IMG/VR virus record: IMGVR_UViG_3300042511_000052
Coordinates: 1 to 36,378 of that record
Reading direction: 5' to 3' (one strand)
DNA length: 36,378 nucleotides
Source of the DNA: a virus
Made by a program: the position numbers and the translations under genes. The notes under the pieces are model-generated. The model was not told the origin of the DNA, did no database searches, and was given only the letters and a program-made list of their open reading frames with translations. How positions within the stretch are numbered: position 1 is the stretch's first letter; each line of letters begins with the position of its first letter. Of the stretch, positions 14,123 through 20,822 are shown in pieces.

Positions 14123-14354
14123 TTCGTTTCTCCCATAAGGTTTTGATTTTTGCTTTGAGTGCATTGCGTTGGTTCTCGCGCCAAGTTGCAATGAAATCCC
14201 GTCTTGCCTCAACTGTCCTCAATTCCATTGCATATCGCGCCGCGCTGTCTAGCAGTTCCTCATTACACGCTGCGTTATAGGCTTCCTTGCTGTCTCTGCT
14301 CGGCAAGTAGACCTCGCCCATCCCCACTGGATCACCCACTTGCCAAACCCTCAC
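14115..14354 (-). CDS. Small early protein, unknown
   Basis: This 79-residue protein has a helical, charged C-terminal half (AARYAMELRTVEARRDFIATWRENQ). It starts with GTG at 14354, directly after the preceding stop. I have a weak memory of similar small phage proteins but no function. Its position between SSB and other small proteins suggests an early role. Confidence 0.5.
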   Translation of the reverse strand: MRVWQVGDPVGMGEVYLPSRDSKEAYNAACNEELLDSAARYAMELRTVEARRDFIATWRENQRNALKAKIKTLWEKRND

Positions 14355-14584
14355 AGTTTAATTGGTTTGCGGGCAATGTAGGCAAACTTTCCAGCACCTA
14401 GTTTGCGCTGGTAAAGAATGCATTTTCCTTCGTTGTAAAGTTGCAGCGCATCAGCTTTATGCTTGCCAGAAGCGTATTCCCCAATGTGATATACCACCTC
14501 GTCACCACGTTGCATTGAATCCAGTATAGTGTGCAAAACGCCACGCTGGTCTTTAACGATGTTGTATTCCATGCGCTCGCTCAA
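14351..14584 (-). CDS. Small early protein, unknown
   Basis: The 77-residue product overlaps the end of the SSB gene. TTG at 14584 or ATG at 14572 could be the start. It has a basic C-terminus (YQRKLGAGKFAYIARKPIKL) and a middle part of the form DEVVYHIGEYASG. This looks like a small compact domain of the kind found in many phages beside SSB; no function can be assigned. Confidence 0.55.
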   Translation of the reverse strand: MSERMEYNIVKDQRGVLHTILDSMQRGDEVVYHIGEYASGKHKADALQLYNEGKCILYQRKLGAGKFAYIARKPIKL

Positions 14585-14949
14585 AATGGAATCTCATCAT
14601 CTAGATCAGAACGGCTGTTGATCTGCGGTTCTTGTTCGTTGCGTTCCTTTGTGACGCCCATAAAAGTCAGGTCTTGCACCGAGAGTGTTAAGCGGCCCTT
14701 GCCTTCGTAAACATCTACGTTCGGTCGTCCAGACACCACCAGTTTTGTGCCTTTGACGATGTGGCTGCTTAGGCTGTCAGCCCGCTTGCCCCAGATGCTG
14801 CATTGCACCCAAGTGCTATCGCGCTTGTTTCCGTTCTTATCCTTGCCGTTGTCGACGGCGATGGAAAAACCCAGCACAGGATCACCGCCTTGCGTGTTTC
14901 GCAACACAGCGTCCTTGCCCACGTTTCCTGCGATTGTCATTGTTAGCAT
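14581..14949 (-). CDS. ssb: Single-stranded DNA-binding protein
   Basis: The 122-residue protein has the OB-fold SSB pattern: TIAGNVGKDAVLRN, GDPVLGFSIAVDNG, STWVQCSIWGKRADSL and KLVVSGRPNVDVYEGKGR. It ends in DLDDEIPF, the acidic tip that recruits replication and repair partners. AAGGAA before the ATG at 14949 decides the start. It coats single-stranded DNA during phage replication and recombination, and would work with the ERF/exonuclease pair. Confidence 0.93.
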   Translation of the reverse strand: MLTMTIAGNVGKDAVLRNTQGGDPVLGFSIAVDNGKDKNGNKRDSTWVQCSIWGKRADSLSSHIVKGTKLVVSGRPNVDVYEGKGRLTLSVQDLTFMGVTKERNEQEPQINSRSDLDDEIPF

Positions 14950-14968
14950 TTTGCGTTTCCTTGTTGAG

Positions 14969-15262
14969 TTAGTGTGTAGCGTGAAACTCTTCTTGTTCGT
15001 CAGCAGTGCAAGCGACCCCGCTTTCGATGTCCCACCAAATGTCGCCACCGCGATCAGCCACAAAGTCAATCAAACCTTGTGTGCAGGGGTAAACTTTGTA
15101 CATCCCAGAAGTGAAAACCTCATCTTGGTCGCGTTCTTCCCCGTTCAGACCAATCCAAGGCCCAACATCGCGGACAAGGTTTGACCAAGCCTCATCCACG
15201 CTTGGCGCAACGCTTTGGATGATGTTGTTGTTGCAAACAATGATGTAACCAGCGCTTTTCAT
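14969..15262 (-). CDS. Small early protein, unknown
   Basis: The 97-residue acidic protein starts MKSAGYIIVCNNNIIQSVAPS after a GGAGAG ribosome site. It contains DEAWSNLVRDVGPW and closes with a charged region ending EEFHATH. Three scattered cysteines are not arranged as a metal site. Family not recognised. Confidence 0.55.
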   Translation of the reverse strand: MKSAGYIIVCNNNIIQSVAPSVDEAWSNLVRDVGPWIGLNGEERDQDEVFTSGMYKVYPCTQGLIDFVADRGGDIWWDIESGVACTADEQEEFHATH

Positions 15263-15263
15263 T

Positions 15264-15563
15264 TTAGTTCTCTCCGCTTATCAAGTTTTTCATATGTCGC
15301 GCACCAGTGATAAAGGCGTCTATAGCCTCATAAGTTTGTCTAGCAGTCCCGCGCAAAGTTAGATCACGCTGCCCACCCTGCGGCCCTACCATTTGGCATA
15401 GCCGTGAGCCCTGCCCGTTGATGTCGAGAATGAATGTTCCTACGTTAACTGTATGGCGTCCATCTTCCCCCCTTGGCCCATAAGGTTCTGCTTCATAACC
15501 AAACAAGTCATTCAGTGTTTCCACTTTGCTGTCGAGGTGCTTAATGGTAATGCGGTTTGTCAT
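15264..15563 (-). CDS. Small early protein, unknown
   Basis: From the ATG at 15563, preceded by GGGAAGAACCAAC, the protein is 99 residues. It begins MTNRITIKHLDSKVETLNDL and ends with a helix ARQTYEAIDAFITGARHM. A longer frame upstream lacks a convincing ribosome site. The layout is that of a small cytosolic early phage protein; function unknown. Confidence 0.58.
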   Translation of the reverse strand: MTNRITIKHLDSKVETLNDLFGYEAEPYGPRGEDGRHTVNVGTFILDINGQGSRLCQMVGPQGGQRDLTLRGTARQTYEAIDAFITGARHMKNLISGEN

Positions 15564-15595
15564 GTTGGTTCTTCCCTTGGTTGATATGATTACAG

Positions 15596-15802
15596 TTAAG
15601 CGAAATGTTCGCCAGTTTCTTCGCCCCATTGGCTGCGATGTGCCAGCATTTGCCCTGATCCGTTGTATGATCTGCCGCAGTCGCAATCATTTGACCAACT
15701 GTCAAAAAGTGTAAATTCTTGGCTGCAATCGCAGCGGATCACCTTAAATGTGCGAAGGCGTCCACTCCAAACTTCTTGAACTGTGCCGATTGTGCGTGTC
15801 AT
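15596..15802 (-). CDS. Small zinc-ribbon-like protein
   Basis: The 68-residue protein has two cysteine knuckles, CDCSQEFTLFDSWSNDCDC, followed by GRSYNGSGQMLAHRSQWGEETGE. This arrangement occurs in many phages and would bind one zinc. ATG 15802 follows GGGAGAG; an upstream ATG at 15817 overlaps that ribosome site and is less likely. Function unknown; nucleic-acid binding is plausible. Confidence 0.62.
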   Translation of the reverse strand: MTRTIGTVQEVWSGRLRTFKVIRCDCSQEFTLFDSWSNDCDCGRSYNGSGQMLAHRSQWGEETGEHFA

Positions 15803-15831
15803 TTCAGTCTCTCCCATTTTGATAGATGAAA

Positions 15832-15851
15832 ACCAGCCCCGCAGGGCTGGT
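15832..15851 (-). terminator. Possible weak intrinsic terminator
   Basis: ACCAGCCC and GGGCTGGT form a perfect 8-base-pair stem with a four-base loop, followed on the minus strand by a short T run (GGTTTTC). It lies between two small early genes, so partial termination or RNA processing is more likely than a complete stop. Confidence 0.5.
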
Positions 15852-15866
15852 CATAAATGCTGTGCT

Positions 15867-16079
15867 TTAAACCAACCAAGTAAGGCCACAATTAGTGACA
15901 GGAACGTCCTGCCACTCCATAATGTCGGCCAGTTCCCAACCTGAAGGCATTGCCCCGTTGCGGCACACAGCCTTGATACGGATTGTGCCGCTAAAGCTAA
16001 CAGCGTCAGACGTTGCGCGGTATGTGTGTCCACGCAATGTAAAGAGTTCGTTAGCGAGAATATTTGAAAGCATAATCAT
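15867..16079 (-). CDS. Small early protein, unknown
   Basis: The 70-residue protein begins MIMLSNILANELFTLRGH after GGAAGAACCAG, the same ribosome leader as the next upstream gene. It contains GTIRIKAVCRNGAMPSGWEL, suggesting a small beta-rich domain. Family not recognised. Confidence 0.55.
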   Translation of the reverse strand: MIMLSNILANELFTLRGHTYRATSDAVSFSGTIRIKAVCRNGAMPSGWELADIMEWQDVPVTNCGLTWLV

Positions 16080-16106
16080 CTGGTTCTTCCTTTTGTTAGA
16101 GGTGGT

Positions 16107-16122
16107 GGGGGCCGAAGCCCCC
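16107..16122. other. UUCG-type tetraloop hairpin
   Basis: On the minus strand GGGGGC-TTCG-GCCCCC is a six-base-pair GC stem closed by a C(UUCG)G-type tetraloop, an exceptionally stable RNA hairpin. It follows the stop of the gene at 16127 with no U-run, so it is likelier to protect or process the mRNA than to terminate. Confidence 0.55.
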
Positions 16123-16126
16123 GATT

Positions 16127-16462
16127 TCAGAAGTTGTAGTCGTAGAAGGAGCGCGGTCTTATGTCGATCTTGTGCTTCCCAAGCGCGCTGTGGAAGTATC
16201 CGTCTGCGCGTTTGTAGGCTTTCATCGGGGGGCTTTTCTGGTCAATTTCAATCATCCAGCGCTGTTCGCTTTGATTAGAGCAGTGCGCCAAAAACCCGCC
16301 AGCGTGGAACTCCGCGTTCCAAGTCGGGTCAAGTTCGGCTTTCATTGAGCGGATCGTGATCTGCTTGCCGCTCTTGCTTATTGCCAGAACTTCGTAAGGC
16401 TGGACGTCGCTGTATCCGTAGAGGTTTGCGTAGCCAGTGGGTAGTGTGCAAGTCATGGTCAT
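16127..16462 (-). CDS. Early phage protein of a common unknown family
   Basis: This 111-residue protein begins MTMTCTLPTGYANLYGYSDV and includes YEVLAISKSGKQITIRSMKAEL, EFHAGGFLAHCSNQSEQRW and a terminal IRPRSFYDYNF. The pattern (YxV...TxRxxxA...GGFxxH...W) is one I recall from many phage and plasmid proteins, all uncharacterised. It is the first gene after the promoter at 16502-16529. Confidence 0.62.
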   Translation of the reverse strand: MTMTCTLPTGYANLYGYSDVQPYEVLAISKSGKQITIRSMKAELDPTWNAEFHAGGFLAHCSNQSEQRWMIEIDQKSPPMKAYKRADGYFHSALGKHKIDIRPRSFYDYNF

Positions 16463-16558
16463 CTGGTTCTTCCTTTGTTGTTGTGCGGTTCTTGTGAGTT
16501 CACTCTACAACCACAAAAAATGATGTAAACCGTTTTTTTGCGTTTAGCGCAACTATTT
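16463..16558 (-). promoter_or_regulatory. Promoter for the small early operon
   Basis: Within this 96-base gap the minus strand has TTTACA (16529-16524) and TAGAGT (16507-16502) separated by 16 bases, a reasonable sigma-70-type promoter 40 bases upstream of the GGAAGAACCAG ribosome site at 16462. An inverted pair GCGCTAAACGC lies just upstream. No intrinsic terminator is obvious, so read-through from the replication genes is possible. Confidence 0.45.
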
Positions 16559-16945
16559 TCATTCCATCCGCTTCACGCCAAAGCCAACGTCCCGCATGAT
16601 TTCCGCAGCCCGTTCTGGTGACATCCGTTCACGCGGTTCTGGCTTATGCGCTATGCCGCGCTGCTTCATTTCCAGCACCTTAGACGCCGATGCAACGCCA
16701 TCCATCTCAACCCTACACCGAGCCACGATGTCGCCCTCTAGCGGGCGTTTTCGGCGGTCTGCGTTGGCATCAGACTTCCACCAGCGCACAGCCCTTTCGA
16801 TAGCCCACTGAGGGAAATCCTTTAGAGAGTAAAACCAATCCTGCGCTTCCATCTTCTTGACGACCTCTGGGGTGTTTTTATCATAGTATGGGTTGAGCAG
16901 CGCAGAGACCCTAACTAAGATCCAAACCCCATCCGCCGGCGTCAT
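16559..16945 (-). CDS. Putative replication accessory / helicase-loader-like protein
   Basis: From the ATG at 16945 the protein is about 128 residues, with ADGVWILVRVSALLNPYY, EAQDWFYSLKDFPQWAIERA and DRRKRPLEGDIVARCRVEM. The pattern of a tryptophan-rich helical domain followed by a P-x-x-GDI-x-x-R turn is common in small proteins next to the replication initiator in alphaproteobacterial phages. The frame stays open upstream to 17164, but that would overlap the replication gene by 254 bases, so the short form is chosen with reserve. Confidence 0.55.
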   Translation of the reverse strand: MTPADGVWILVRVSALLNPYYDKNTPEVVKKMEAQDWFYSLKDFPQWAIERAVRWWKSDANADRRKRPLEGDIVARCRVEMDGVASASKVLEMKQRGIAHKPEPRERMSPERAAEIMRDVGFGVKRME

Positions 16946-17663
16946 TAACGTCTTCTGGATTCTCAGCACGGTATTTTTCTCGGGCAACGATGTCGGCAGC
17001 CACTGAGGCGAACGCCGCAGCCATGCCAGACCTTTGTCCACTTTTTCCTCTGTCAGCGGTTCTATATTTCCGCGCATTGCCAAGCCATGTCCGCCAGGCG
17101 GCGTCCCAGTCTCTAAAGCGGTTTTGCTTAGAGCGGTGGAAGTTTCCAAATCGGTCTGCTTCATCTTCGATCTCCTGTGCTGTGAAACCGCGATCTATCG
17201 CGTCTTGAACATTCTTGTCGCTTGGTATCCACCCCTCTGGCAGATCCATTTCAGGCTTGCGTTGCTTGGGTGCTTTTGGGCCCAATACTTCTTCTGGTTT
17301 AGTATCTGTGTTTACATCTGGTATAGGTTTGCCCTCAGTGGCAACTTCATTTGCCTTGCAGGGCAAATGGTCTTGTCCTGATGGGCAAAACCATTTTGTC
17401 CTATCGTATGCAGATTTGTTGTAGGACCCAGATAGGATCATGCCATCGGCCTCAAGACGTTCTAGCGATGTCCTGATCTGCTTAGGAGTCATGTAAGGGA
17501 AAAGTTCAGACCACGCCCTGACACTGTTATATGTCCAGTTGTGATCATCGTGTTCATTGTGGCCGTTGGCTGCGTTCTTAGCGCACCACCACACTATGTT
17601 TTGGTAAAGCACAGCGGCATGGATGCCCACCCTCTGCGCTATGTCTGGATCGAAGCTATGCAT
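16911..17663 (-). CDS. Putative replication initiator / replisome organiser
   Basis: The 250-residue protein begins with a winged-helix-like region (SFDPDIAQRVGIHAAVLYQN, then YMTPKQIRTSLERLEADGMI), has a charged linker, and ends in a small domain WIPSDKNVQDAIDRGFT...FGNFHRSKQNRFRDWDAAWRTWLGNA. This two-part layout is typical of phage replisome organisers that bind the origin and load helicase. No helicase or polymerase is visible elsewhere in the window, so replication must use host enzymes. AAGGAG lies before the start. Confidence 0.7.
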   Translation of the reverse strand: MHSFDPDIAQRVGIHAAVLYQNIVWWCAKNAANGHNEHDDHNWTYNSVRAWSELFPYMTPKQIRTSLERLEADGMILSGSYNKSAYDRTKWFCPSGQDHLPCKANEVATEGKPIPDVNTDTKPEEVLGPKAPKQRKPEMDLPEGWIPSDKNVQDAIDRGFTAQEIEDEADRFGNFHRSKQNRFRDWDAAWRTWLGNARKYRTADRGKSGQRSGMAAAFASVAADIVAREKYRAENPEDVNDAGGWGLDLS

Positions 17664-17822
17664 TTCGGCACTCCTTAATGTTGTGGAGACGCCAATCGCA
17701 GTGTAGAACCACGATCAGCGCATCTGGTTCATGCGCTTGCCGAGATCAGCGGACTTCTCACCCGCTGCGGCTTACTAGGGCTGGTCGAGCGTTGCAGCGC
17801 TCCCAGCCCATTTTTTTACACC
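17664..17822 (+). ncRNA. Possible plus-strand small RNA or structured leader
   Basis: This gap has no coding sequence but three perfect stems on the plus strand: AGCGCAT/ATGCGCT (17717-17737), CAGCGG/CCGCTG (17747-17767) and the terminator hairpin at 17778-17809, followed by seven T. A plus-strand transcript ending here would be antisense to the 5' leader of the replication gene. No convincing promoter was found. Read on the minus strand, the same stems would form a structured leader for the replication gene, and a 17-codon frame MGWERCNARPALVSRSG starts there. Confidence 0.4.
17778..17817 (+). terminator. Strong rho-independent terminator on the plus strand
   Basis: GGGCTGG...CCAGCCC encloses an inner GAGCG/CGCTC stem with a TTGCAG loop, 12 base pairs in all with a two-base bulge, followed by A and seven T at 17811-17817. 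The orientation is opposite to the flanking genes, since no plus-strand gene lies upstream. Confidence 0.7.
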
Positions 17823-17847
17823 TTATTCAAAAACGAATAAAGCGTTT

Positions 17848-18204
17848 TCACGTAACTCGAAGATTTAAGCCCATGGCGATGGCGACTGCATATCTGACCT
17901 CAAAGTCGCGAGTCCACATCCCCTTGGCATCCTCCAGCACCTCTATGTTATCCTCGACATAGGCAAAGTCCACTGTCAGTCTCATCTTGCGCCCTGTGCG
18001 TGTGTACATGGGTCTGTACTGACCGATCAGGTCGATCTTGACCTGTCGACGTAGGTTGCTGATTTCCCCAGCCCGTTCCAGCAGCTGCAACTCCATGTAG
18101 CGCTGCGCTTCCTTCTTGCTGTCGAAGGTGATCTCACCAACCTGTGTTTTCTTTGCGCCATACTTGTTCCGAGTCTTACGGGCGAAACTGGGTTGTATTT
18201 TCAT
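17848..18204 (-). CDS. DUF1064-family nuclease-like protein
   Basis: The 118-residue form starts MKIQPSFARKTRNKYGAKK. NKYGAKKTQVGEITFDSKKEAQRY, a central RRQVKIDL, VDFAYVED and EDAKGMWTRDFEVRY match the DUF1064 family (PF06356), a PD-(D/E)xK-like fold found in many phages. It may act on recombination or replication intermediates. Upstream ATGs at 18213 or 18279 overlap the repressor gene and are less likely. Confidence 0.8.
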   Translation of the reverse strand: MKIQPSFARKTRNKYGAKKTQVGEITFDSKKEAQRYMELQLLERAGEISNLRRQVKIDLIGQYRPMYTRTGRKMRLTVDFAYVEDNIEVLEDAKGMWTRDFEVRYAVAIAMGLNLRVT

Positions 18205-18403
18205 GCCATCCATCCGCTGAAACGATTTGGCGGGTGGCGAACTCCACCAGCTTGCGTGACAGCCTATCTGGCACAACAACGCCAGACAACCATCTTGATA
18301 GTTGGCTATTCGTCACGCCAATATAGGCTGCAAACTCTTTTTTCTTCATGCCTTCAGCCTTGATGTGCTGGGCTAGTGCGATGCGTGATGATGTTTTTTC
18401 CAT
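18176..18403 (-). CDS. Cro/XRE-type repressor
   Basis: The 75-residue protein from ATG 18403 has a helix-turn-helix, MKKKEFAAYIGVTNSQLSRWLSG, of the Cro/CI XRE type, and a short tail. It is the first leftward gene and lies next to the divergent control region, where a Cro-like autoregulator would bind. No CI-sized partner is visible, arguing against a standard lysogeny switch. An earlier ATG at 18418 would add MQNAY. Confidence 0.78.
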   Translation of the reverse strand: MEKTSSRIALAQHIKAEGMKKKEFAAYIGVTNSQLSRWLSGVVVPDRLSRKLVEFATRQIVSADGWHENTTQFRP

Positions 18404-18500
18404 GTAGGCATTTTGCACACTTTTGCGCCAGATGCAAATATGTGTTTACAACGTCCAACAAGCGCGTTACAAGAAATTTGCAAGGATAGGAGAAAAAGCC
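18404..18500. promoter_or_regulatory. Divergent early control region
   Basis: This gap separates leftward and rightward transcription. On the plus strand TTGCAC (18413-18418), a 17-base spacer and AAATAT (18436-18441) form a possible promoter for the recombination operon. Inverted TGCAAAT (18434-18440) and ATTTGCA (18475-18481), and repeated TTTTGC (18411 and 18421) and TTACAA, are candidate operator half-sites for the adjacent Cro-like protein. A leftward candidate is TTGTAA with TGTAAA 16 bases later. Confidence 0.5.
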
Positions 18501-18725
18501 ATGCAAGCATACTACAAAGGGGAAGAAATCAAGGTGCGTTTTGTCGCAGACAGTGTTCGCACAGACTTCGGTGTTCCGAACTCGCCTGTCTGGGAAGAAG
18601 TGGACATGAACACTGTGGAAGTCGCCGAACTGCACATCTTAGATATGCCGTTCAACATCAAGGAACTGCCTAAAGCGTTGCAGGACGCCATCTTGTCACT
18701 GTGGAATGAAGTGGAGTTTTTCTAA
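18501..18725 (+). CDS. Small acidic early protein, unknown
   Basis: The 74-residue protein starts at ATG 18501, placed by AGGAG nine bases upstream. It begins MQAYYKGEEIKVRFVADSV and ends KALQDAILSLWNEVEFF. It is the first gene of the rightward operon, a position often used for host-takeover or anti-restriction proteins, but nothing in the sequence shows which. Confidence 0.65.
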   Translation: MQAYYKGEEIKVRFVADSVRTDFGVPNSPVWEEVDMNTVEVAELHILDMPFNIKELPKALQDAILSLWNEVEFF

Positions 18726-18817
18726 TGCGTGAGTGGATCGAAGATGCAGTTGGGGCTGTGATGCTCTTTGGGATTGGCTACGGCCTATGGTTCTTGGCTT
18801 ATGGATTGGGGTTCTAA
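18725..18817 (+). CDS. 30-residue single-pass membrane peptide
   Basis: A TAATG overlap begins a 30-residue frame: a short charged front (MREWIEDA) and then one hydrophobic stretch, VGAVMLFGIGYGLWFLAYGL. It is tightly packed between its neighbours, with the next ATG two bases after its stop. Similar tiny membrane peptides occur in early operons of alphaproteobacterial phages by memory. Function unknown. Confidence 0.55.
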   Translation: MREWIEDAVGAVMLFGIGYGLWFLAYGLGF

Positions 18818-18818
18818 G

Positions 18819-19415
18819 ATGACCGAACACAAAAACATCTACATGGCTTTGTGCGCCGCACAGGCTGGCATGGGAAAGGTTGTGAAGGGCGCAACCAACC
18901 CTGCGTTCAAATCGAAATACGCCGACCTTGCCGATGTGGTTTCTGTCGCCATCCCAGCCTTGACCGAGCAAGGCATTGCAATGTTCCATATGATGGTGCG
19001 GGATGAACAGGGTGCTGTGATGCGCACGATGCTGGTTCATGGCGCCAGCGAAACCAGCGTTTCCTGCGATGTGCCGCTGATCATCAACAAGCAAGATATG
19101 CAGGGCATGAAGTCGGCCACGACTTACGCCAAGCGGATCGGCCTTGAAAGCCTGACAGGCATCGCGCCAGAAGATGACGATGGCAACGCAGCTGCTAAAG
19201 CCGCGCCCAAGGTCGAAGCAAGCAAGTTGATCAGCAAAGATCAATATGTGGACATGAGCGACCTGATGTTTGACACAAACACAGATGAGGCAAAGTTCTG
19301 CGCTTACTGGAAAGTAAAGCAGCTTGAAGACATGACCGAAAAGCAAGCGACTGACGCAATCGCCATGCTTACAAAAAAAGCAGCATTGGGGGTGGCAAAT
19401 GGAACAGCGCTCTGA
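18819..19415 (+). CDS. erf: ERF-family single-strand annealing protein
   Basis: The 198-residue protein shows the ERF family pattern (PF04404): IYMALCAAQAGMGKVVKGATNP, KYADLADVVSVAIPAL, and DMQGMKSATTYAKRIGLESLTGI. It anneals complementary single strands in phage recombination, with the exonuclease gene that follows. ATG 18819 is preferred over an upstream frame at 18768. Confidence 0.9.
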   Translation: MTEHKNIYMALCAAQAGMGKVVKGATNPAFKSKYADLADVVSVAIPALTEQGIAMFHMMVRDEQGAVMRTMLVHGASETSVSCDVPLIINKQDMQGMKSATTYAKRIGLESLTGIAPEDDDGNAAAKAAPKVEASKLISKDQYVDMSDLMFDTNTDEAKFCAYWKVKQLEDMTEKQATDAIAMLTKKAALGVANGTAL

Positions 19416-20013
19416 GGAATGGTTCGCAGCGCGGTTGGGATGTGTCACAGCATCCCGCACCGCCGATGTGATGGCAAAAACCAAGTCTGGATATGCTGCT
19501 AGTCGAGCCAACTACATGGCCCAGCTAATAACCGAGCGTCTAACGCAGACCTCTGTGAAAGGCTTCACCAGCGCCGCCATGCAATTTGGCACAGATACGG
19601 AACCACAGGCCCGCATGGCCTATGAACTGATGACAGGCGAAACGGTTTTGGAGACAGGCTTTGTCCCGCACCCAACCATCTTAGGCTTCGGTGCATCACC
19701 TGATGGGTTGGTGGGATCGGATGGGCTGATCGAAATCAAATGCCCAAACTCTGCCACCCACATCGAGACGCTGCTGGATGGCAAGGTTCCATCTCAATAC
19801 ATGATCCAGATGCAAGTGCAGATGATGTGCTGCGGGCGGGAATGGTGCGATTTCGTCAGCTTTGATCCTCGCATGCCAGCCGATATAAGTTTTTGGATGC
19901 AAAGGGTTTTTGCTGATCCTGTCATGCAGGAAAAAATTGCGACTGAGGTGATCAAGTTTCTTGGCGATGTAGAAATGAAACTTCAACAGCTGCGGGAGAA
20001 ATTCAATGCTTAA
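19399..20013 (+). CDS. YqaJ-type viral recombinase exonuclease
   Basis: The 204-residue protein matches the YqaJ/lambda-exonuclease family (PF09588). RSEEWFAARLGCVTASR opens the fold, FGTDTEPQAR lies at the substrate site, and the PD-(D/E)xK core is GASPDGLVG (Asp102) and LIEIKCP (Glu112, Lys114). It resects double-stranded ends so the ERF protein can anneal strands. It overlaps the erf gene by 17 bases. Confidence 0.92.
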   Translation: MEQRSEEWFAARLGCVTASRTADVMAKTKSGYAASRANYMAQLITERLTQTSVKGFTSAAMQFGTDTEPQARMAYELMTGETVLETGFVPHPTILGFGASPDGLVGSDGLIEIKCPNSATHIETLLDGKVPSQYMIQMQVQMMCCGREWCDFVSFDPRMPADISFWMQRVFADPVMQEKIATEVIKFLGDVEMKLQQLREKFNA

Positions 20014-20182
20014 TTCCAAGCTGATCATTGCGACCTATGAACGCATTGAAGATGAAGCGGGTGGTATGTGGAATGCTATCCCATCCATGACGCTAGACAA
20101 AGTGGCACAGGAACTAGACATCCCACGCGATGAGGTCAGCACAGTGATGGTGTCATACTGGACCAATCAGGGCGCGGGCTGA
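20006..20182 (+). CDS. Small protein with HTH-like segment
   Basis: A 58-residue frame starts at the ATG overlapping the exonuclease stop and ends at the TGATG shared with the NinB gene. Residues about 28-55 (SMTLDKVAQELDIPRDEVSTVMVSYW) look like a helix-turn-helix. The tight overlaps on both sides support a real gene. Function unknown. Confidence 0.6.
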   Translation: MLNSKLIIATYERIEDEAGGMWNAIPSMTLDKVAQELDIPRDEVSTVMVSYWTNQGAG

Positions 20183-20568
20183 TGCCATACAAGGTTCGTC
20201 TCACAGGTCCACGGCAGCGCCTCTATGCCCACCAGCTTATAGACGCAGCGCCAGACTTGGCGACCGTGACAATTGCGGGCGGTGATCGAACTTTGGAGCA
20301 AAACGACAAACTTTGGGCCATGCTGACCGATGTGGCAATGGCCCGCCCAGAAGGCCGCAGATGGACGCCTGAAACTTGGAAGTGCGCCTTTATGCACTCT
20401 CTAGGCCATCAGGTGGCATTCGCGGAAGGCTTGGATGGATCAGGTCCATTCCCGCTGGGGTTTAGGTCGTCAAAACTGACCAAGTTGCAGATGTCGGATC
20501 TGATCGAAACGATTTACGAATATGGCGCACGACATGGTGTCGTGTGGTCCGAAAAGGAGAGCCAATGA
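20182..20568 (+). CDS. ninB: NinB recombination protein
   Basis: The 128-residue protein fits the NinB family (PF05772; lambda Orf): TIAGGDRTLEQNDKLWAMLTDV, WTPETWKCAFMHSLG, FRSSKLTKLQMSDLIE and YEYGARHGVVW. It binds single-stranded DNA and helps exchange SSB for the annealing protein in lambda-like recombination, which suits its place after erf and exo. Confidence 0.9.
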   Translation: MPYKVRLTGPRQRLYAHQLIDAAPDLATVTIAGGDRTLEQNDKLWAMLTDVAMARPEGRRWTPETWKCAFMHSLGHQVAFAEGLDGSGPFPLGFRSSKLTKLQMSDLIETIYEYGARHGVVWSEKESQ

Positions 20569-20819
20569 AATACGAATGGGAAGCGGACGCGCTAGACCTT
20601 TTGCATGATTTAATCCACAAGATTAACCATGACAAAAAATACATTAACAGCGAATTCTACATTGTTGGAATAGCTGTTGAAAATGAAAGCACGGGCGAGG
20701 GCGCTTATCTTTCAATGCTTGAAAATGACAGTTCAGTAATTCTTTCTGACATTATGCGCGATGTTGCGTCAGATGCAGAAAACTTTTACCAAACAACAAT
20801 CCTTAACAGGAGAACATAA
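20565..20819 (+). CDS. Small early protein, unknown
   Basis: From ATG 20565, which overlaps the NinB stop, the protein is 84 residues. It is acidic with a front helix DALDLLHDLIHKINHDKKYI and a core EFYIVGIAVENES...AYLSMLEN. No recognised family. Its composition is AT-richer than the neighbouring NinB gene. Confidence 0.6.
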   Translation: MKYEWEADALDLLHDLIHKINHDKKYINSEFYIVGIAVENESTGEGAYLSMLENDSSVILSDIMRDVASDAENFYQTTILNRRT

Positions 20820-20822
20820 ACC

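Noticed and set aside
16946-17164. N-terminal extension of the replication accessory protein
   Set aside because: It would overlap the replication gene by 254 bases out of frame; an ATG near the end of that gene gives a sensible domain-sized protein.
17664-17822. Broken small gene on the minus strand (frames including ALIVVLHCDWRLHNIKECRN)
   Set aside because: The frames are short, interrupted by stops and lack a family match; the strong symmetric stems make an RNA element more likely.
18176-18403. Evidence of a temperate lifestyle
   Set aside because: A single Cro-like HTH gene is not enough; no integrase, excisionase, CI repressor or attachment site was seen.
18354-18635. Leftward frame of 93 codons crossing the control region
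   Set aside because: It overlaps both the Cro-like gene and the first rightward gene and has no ribosome site.
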